A stretch of DNA of 8,851 bases from CAYRPN01 sp964426135 (GTDB lineage Bacteria; Planctomycetota; Phycisphaerae; Phycisphaerales; Phycisphaeraceae), in assembly GCA_964426135.1 (NCBI GenBank), contig CAYRPN010000185.1, positions 1 to 8,851 of the forward strand, given 5' to 3'. Below the pieces are notes generated by a model. That model had not been told where the DNA came from and did no database searches. It saw only the letters and a list, made by a program, of their open reading frames with translations. The first letter of the stretch is position 1. Each line of letters begins with the position of its first letter. Both the position numbers and the translations under genes were made by a program. Shown here piece after piece: positions 6,275-8,851 of this stretch.

Positions 6275-6862
6275 TCATCCCCCCGCCGGCTTCGTCAGCC
6301 GCGCCGGGTCAGGAACGCCGGGATCGAGCAGGGTGAAAAGCTTGTTCACGTCGAGCATGTCCGCCGCGCTGCTGACCGTCCGCCGGAGTTTTGCGGGCTG
6401 AGCGGCGGCACTTGCGTAACCGTCACTGGCGCTGGCGAGCAGCATGGCAACGCCGTCGGGCGCGGGCTTCGCCGGAGCGACCGCGATGTTGCCCTTGCCC
6501 GGATCGACCGGCTCCGTCCTGAACACGCTGAGCATCACCGCCCCGCCGATGAACGCCACGATCGTCGCCGCGATGCCCACCATCCAGACGCGCAGCTTCG
6601 AGAATCCGATCCGCCCCACCACCGCGCCTTCTTCGTGCCACTTGTCCAGCACGCGCTGGGCGAACAGCCCGCCATCGGACGACTGACCGCGATCGATCGC
6701 GCCTTCCTTCGCCATCGATTGCAGCCACCGGCTCTCCGCCTTGAAAAGCACAGCCGCCTGTTCGTCCTGGCGCAGGGCATCATCGAACGCGGCGCGGTCC
6801 GCCTCGCTGAGCGAGCCGTCGCGGTAGTCGTCCCAGAGTTGTTCGAGTCGCTGGCGGGTCAT
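6275..6862 (-). CDS. Membrane-anchored anti-sigma factor (zinc-less)
   Basis: A 195-residue single-pass membrane protein. The N-terminal part (about 1-90) is cytoplasmic and starts with LEQLWDDYRDGSLSEADRAAFDDAL, the helical pattern of anti-sigma domains that bind ECF sigma factors. It contains no cysteine, so it lacks the HxxxCxxC zinc site of many such proteins. One transmembrane helix spans about 92-114 (VWMVGIAATIVAFIGGAVMLSVF). The roughly 80 residues after it are Ala/Pro-rich and should lie outside the membrane, where a signal could be sensed. Its ATG overlaps the sigma factor stop by 4 bp (ATGA), and AAGGA 8 nt upstream serves as ribosome site. Gene order and coupling strongly support the role; similarity alone would be weak. 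Confidence 0.8.
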   Translation of the reverse strand: MTRQRLEQLWDDYRDGSLSEADRAAFDDALRQDEQAAVLFKAESRWLQSMAKEGAIDRGQSSDGGLFAQRVLDKWHEEGAVVGRIGFSKLRVWMVGIAATIVAFIGGAVMLSVFRTEPVDPGKGNIAVAPAKPAPDGVAMLLASASDGYASAAAQPAKLRRTVSSAADMLDVNKLFTLLDPGVPDPARLTKPAGG

Positions 6863-7455
6863 GTGGGGATTCCTTCGAGCTTCGGTTCCAGGATTTTTCG
6901 CAAGGCTGATCGTCCGCGGTGCAGGTGGCTCTTGATCGTGCCCACGGGCATTTCCATCACCTTCGCCACCTCTTCGATCGACAGATCCTGCTCGTGAAAC
7001 AACACCACGGCCAGTCGCTGCGGCTCACTCAACTGCGCCAGCGCTCCATCGAGCACCACGCGCGTCGCGGCCCGTGTGTCAGCGGCCTCCACCTGCTGGG
7101 CGGGGCCGTCCGCGCCGCTGCGGCGGCCTTCGTACTCCGTGCTGGCGACCTGCTCGTCCATGCGGCGACCGTGGTTGATCGACAACCGGCGGGCGATCGT
7201 CAGCAGCCAGGTCCGCATCGGGTACGACTCGTCGTACCGACCGGCGCTTTTCAGGAGGCGGACAAAAGTCTCCTGCGCCAGGTCGTCCGCCAGTTCGAAC
7301 CGGCCGGTGATCTTGCGGAGGAAGGACCGCACCAGCCGTTCGTACTTGCGAATCAGGACCGTCGCCGCCGATTGATCGCCTTGGGCCACGAGGCGAGCCA
7401 ACTCGCCGTCGGACAGAGTCTCGACGTTTCCGATTGGCTCGCGCGCTGGGGCCAT
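6859..7455 (-). CDS. ECF-type RNA polymerase sigma factor
   Basis: A 198-residue group 4 (ECF) sigma-70 factor that directs RNA polymerase to a stress or envelope regulon. Region 2 spans about 30-98 with the core-binding and -10-recognition signature ELADDLAQETFVRLLKSAGRYD...MRTWLLTIARRLSINHGRR. Region 4 spans about 132-188, with the helix-turn-helix LSIEEVAKVMEMPVGTIKSHLHRGRSALRKIL contacting the -35. There is no region 1 or 3, and the length is normal for the group. The ATG at 7455 follows GGAAGG at a 7-nt spacing, unlike other genes in this window. It is translationally coupled to the anti-sigma gene and probably leads a three-gene operon. I could not identify an ECF promoter upstream, so autoregulation is unproven. 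Confidence 0.93.
   Translation of the reverse strand: MAPAREPIGNVETLSDGELARLVAQGDQSAATVLIRKYERLVRSFLRKITGRFELADDLAQETFVRLLKSAGRYDESYPMRTWLLTIARRLSINHGRRMDEQVASTEYEGRRSGADGPAQQVEAADTRAATRVVLDGALAQLSEPQRLAVVLFHEQDLSIEEVAKVMEMPVGTIKSHLHRGRSALRKILEPKLEGIPT
6871..6875 (-). promoter_or_regulatory. Ribosome binding site of the anti-sigma gene
   Basis: AAGGA on the minus strand, 8 nt before the ATG at 6862 and inside the last codons of the sigma gene. It supports this start and coupled translation through the ATGA overlap. Confidence 0.6.
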
Positions 7456-7462
7456 ACGACTG

Positions 7463-7468
7463 CCTTCC
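7463..7468 (-). promoter_or_regulatory. Ribosome binding site of the sigma factor gene
   Basis: GGAAGG on the minus strand, 7 nt before the ATG at 7455. It decides the start and shows that this gene has a true 5' leader, in contrast to the five genes with a -10 box against the start codon. Confidence 0.6.
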
Positions 7469-7534
7469 GAAGGAACTTACCCGTGGCATGGGATGAGGGT
7501 TGCAGGGGACGGGAATGGGCAGAACAAGGCAAGA

Positions 7535-7569
7535 GTGCGAAGTGAAAAGTAAAAACTGCAAAGTGTAAT
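7535..7569. repeat. Heptamer array, left arm of composite element
   Basis: Five consecutive 7-bp units on the plus strand: GTGCGAA, GTGAAAA, GTAAAAA, CTGCAAA and GTGTAAT. It is inverted relative to the array at 7777-7825: bases 7542-7565 match the reverse complement of 7795-7818 at 21 of 24 positions. It lies upstream of the sigma factor gene. Confidence 0.7.
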
Positions 7570-7730
7570 ACGGATTCCATCTGATTCTCGCGCAGGTGCC
7601 ACTGGCAGGCTTGGCTGCCAGTGGACCTGCGAAAAGCAAAGCGCGGGCGTCGGTGGACGCGAGAAACGCACTGGCAGCCGAGCCTGCCAGTGGCATCAAC
7701 TTCGGCGCGAGAATCAGATAGAAGCCGTAT
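7568..7730. repeat. 163-bp nested inverted-repeat element (MITE- or REP-pair-like)
   Basis: The outer arms are 26 bp (7568-7593 and 7705-7730) and match at 24 positions. The inner arms are 26 bp (7598-7623 and 7669-7694) and match at 25. Each inner arm is itself a hairpin: on the left CCACTGGCAG / CTGCCAGTGG with a 6-nt loop, extended past one bulged G by GCAGGT / ACCTGC (7592-7630); on the right a 9-bp stem (7669-7677, 7684-7692). There is no reading frame for a transposase. The size, terminal repeats and hairpin pairs suit a non-autonomous mobile element or a paired REP-type repeat, but no target-site duplication is clear. Confidence 0.75.
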
Positions 7731-7776
7731 AAAGTGGAGAAAGTCGAACACGTCCCGAGTGCGGCACGGATTACAT

Positions 7777-7825
7777 TTTTCACCCCTTACCTTGCACTTT
7801 GCACTTTGCACTTTTCACTTTCCTC
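7777..7825. repeat. Heptamer array, right arm of composite element
   Basis: Consecutive 7-bp units, most ending in CAC: TTTTCAC (7777), CCCTTAC, CTTGCAC, two TTTGCAC (7798-7811), TTTTCAC (7812-7818) and a decayed TTTCCTC that runs into the stop codon of the zinc-ribbon gene. On that gene's strand the array forms the first part of the 3' untranslated region and reads as GTGAAAA/GTGCAAA units, the same family as at 46-87 and 7535-7569. Confidence 0.75.
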
Positions 7826-8597
7826 ATCTTCCATTCGCGAACTTCACCTCGCGCACGCCCAGCCATACGAGTGTTTCGAACCAGAGAATGCTGACGGATC
7901 CGATGAGGGTGAGGACGAAGAGGTCGCGGAAGTCACCGGGGAAGAGCCACGTCGGCAGCGGCAGCCTCAGGTGCCGGCCATACCACAGATACGCCAGACA
8001 GCACACGATGCCCGCGGGCAGCCATCCGATCGCCGAATAGCACACCACGCGCTCCGCCAGGCGAAAGGCCACGCGCCAACCTCGGCGTCGGCTGAACCAG
8101 GCGACTCCCAGTGCCTCGATGTAGCTCAGCCCGATCACCGCCAGCGCGGGGCCGGCGAACATCATCGTCGCCACCGTCGATTTCAACAGCGGATCGCGCA
8201 GCGGCGTCAACCCGCCCGCCAGCGCGAAGCAAAGCAGCCAGAGAGCGCCGACCAGGCACGCATAGCTGACCAGATGCCAGCGATCCGCGGCACGTCCGAC
8301 GCTCGCCACGCGATCGATGCGCAGTTGTTGAAAGCCATGCTTGGGCCGCAGTGCGATCATCGCCGCGGTGCGCAGCCACATCCCCACGCTTCGCTCGTTC
8401 TGCCACGGCAGCCCGGTGCGCCGGGCGGGATCGGACTCGGCGATGGGTTTGCCGCACTCGGGGCACGCGCCGTCGGCGGACAAACCACGCAACGGGTAAC
8501 CGCACTGCTCACAAAGATCGTGCTCATCCGGATAGCCCGTCGTCGCGGCGAGTCGCCGGCCTGCTTCGATCGCAACCTGGGAAATAGCAGCGGACAT
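7824..8597 (-). CDS. Four-helix membrane protein with N-terminal zinc ribbon
   Basis: A 257-residue protein of unknown function. After about 28 residues comes a zinc ribbon with C29, C32, C45 and C48 (CEQCGYPLRG...CPECG), then a soluble linker. Four predicted membrane helices follow at about 109-130, 141-167, 184-206 and 226-248, with an RRR turn after the second. The ribbon should be cytoplasmic. The membrane part is somewhat reminiscent of Yip1- or YIP-like domains, but I would not assign it. The frame is open to 8648; I chose 8597 because TACAAT ends 7 nt upstream and the ATG at 8606 would overlap that box. It may share a partner or process with the 826-2388 protein, which carries the same type of ribbon. 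It is separated from the downstream sigma gene by 368 bp of repeat-filled DNA, so co-transcription is unlikely. Confidence 0.8.
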   Translation of the reverse strand: MSAAISQVAIEAGRRLAATTGYPDEHDLCEQCGYPLRGLSADGACPECGKPIAESDPARRTGLPWQNERSVGMWLRTAAMIALRPKHGFQQLRIDRVASVGRAADRWHLVSYACLVGALWLLCFALAGGLTPLRDPLLKSTVATMMFAGPALAVIGLSYIEALGVAWFSRRRGWRVAFRLAERVVCYSAIGWLPAGIVCCLAYLWYGRHLRLPLPTWLFPGDFRDLFVLTLIGSVSILWFETLVWLGVREVKFANGR

Positions 8598-8604
8598 GCG
8601 CGGC

Positions 8605-8610
8605 ATTGTA
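8605..8610 (-). promoter_or_regulatory. -10 box of the four-helix zinc-ribbon gene
   Basis: TACAAT on the minus strand, five of six to consensus, ends 7 nt before the ATG at 8597. No good -35 is visible. The position implies a leaderless transcript, as for the other zinc-ribbon gene. Confidence 0.5.
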
Positions 8611-8705
8611 GCGCGGCGGCACAGGTGTGCGACTCGTCCGTTCGCCATGAGACCGGGGCTAATGGATGGAATCGAAATAACTTCCCGATTGGCACAGTTC
8701 GTACT

Positions 8706-8805
8706 CCCCTCCCTCTTAGGGAGGGGCAGGGGGAGGGTCGGGCAAACAGCCTGATTCGACGCACAATCACGCCGTGCGCCCGACCCTCCCCTAACCCCTC
8801 CCTAA
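8706..8805. repeat. G/C-skewed inverted repeat with hairpin and G-tracts
   Basis: Bases 8716-8743 match the reverse complement of 8778-8805 at 25 of 28 positions, with 34 bp between them. The left side also forms its own 9-bp hairpin (CCCCTCCCT / AGGGAGGGG, 8706-8714 and 8718-8726, 3-nt loop). The plus strand at 8719-8737 has four runs of three or more G, a G-quadruplex-type pattern. Repeats with this kind of C-tract/G-tract symmetry are common in intergenic DNA of many bacteria. The surrounding 8649-8851 shows no gene that I can support. Confidence 0.65.
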
Positions 8806-8851
8806 CCCAACCTCCGCAGTTCGCGCTCCAAAATATTTTTTCGCGCTCGGG

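Noticed and set aside
4661..6997. A 778-codon open frame on the plus strand
   Set aside because: It lies antisense to the secreted-protein, anti-sigma and sigma genes, is full of Arg, His and Ala runs typical of GC-rich shadow frames, and shows no domain or membrane pattern. The opposite strand has clear families.
7456..7534. ECF-type autoregulated promoter before the sigma gene
   Set aside because: A GGAACTT string exists only on the plus strand (7472-7478), the wrong orientation for this gene; no paired -35/-10 is seen on the minus strand.
7568..7730. Complete insertion sequence
   Set aside because: The element is only 163 bp with no transposase frame and no clear target-site duplication, so at most it is a non-autonomous element.
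7079..7811. Two long minus-strand frames (7079-7783 and 7353-7811) crossing the gap between the zinc-ribbon and sigma genes
   Set aside because: They run through the inverted repeats and heptamer arrays, overlap the sigma gene out of frame and resemble no protein.
7535..7825. CRISPR array
   Set aside because: The 26-bp repeats are inverted rather than direct, there are no regular spacers, and no cas gene is nearby; the heptamers are too short.
8357..8770. A 137-codon minus-strand frame at the right end
   Set aside because: It overlaps the start of the zinc-ribbon gene out of frame and reads through the G/C-skewed repeat; no supporting motif.

Overview
The window is GC-rich and looks like chromosomal DNA of a planctomycete, most likely of the Phycisphaerae type. 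The main pointers are two membrane proteins carrying a CxxC-xYxLxG...CPxC zinc ribbon, which I associate with that group. Also consistent are a solitary nuoI of the FRGxHRL type and several genes with no Shine-Dalgarno sequence but a -10 box almost touching the start codon. The assignment is inference, because there is no rRNA or phylogenetic marker here to settle it.

Left part (1-3801, plus strand): a hairpin that probably ends an upstream transcript, a heptamer repeat array, a beta-phosphoglucomutase-like HAD hydrolase (143-814), a large two-helix zinc-ribbon membrane protein with a probable extracytoplasmic propeller-like domain (826-2388), and a CPA2-type cation:proton antiporter (2515-3801). 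The antiporter gene lies between two copies of a 28-bp hairpin repeat.

Middle and right part (3848-8597, minus strand): an isolated NADH-quinone oxidoreductase subunit I gene converges on the antiporter. A 36-bp perfect palindrome separates it from a three-gene unit read leftward: ECF-type sigma factor (7455-6859), membrane-bound anti-sigma factor (6862-6275, 4-bp ATGA overlap) and a large secreted protein (6088-4508). This looks like an envelope-signalling operon. Further upstream is a four-helix membrane protein with an N-terminal zinc ribbon (8597-7824). The 368-bp gap between it and the sigma gene holds a three-tier nested inverted repeat whose outer arms are heptamer arrays. The right end (8649-8851) is noncoding and carries a G/C-skewed inverted repeat.

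The most unusual content is noncoding: a consistent leaderless-type promoter arrangement at five genes, the composite palindrome at 7535-7825, and two arrays built from one degenerate heptamer family. No CRISPR array, tRNA, rRNA, transposase or phage gene is visible.
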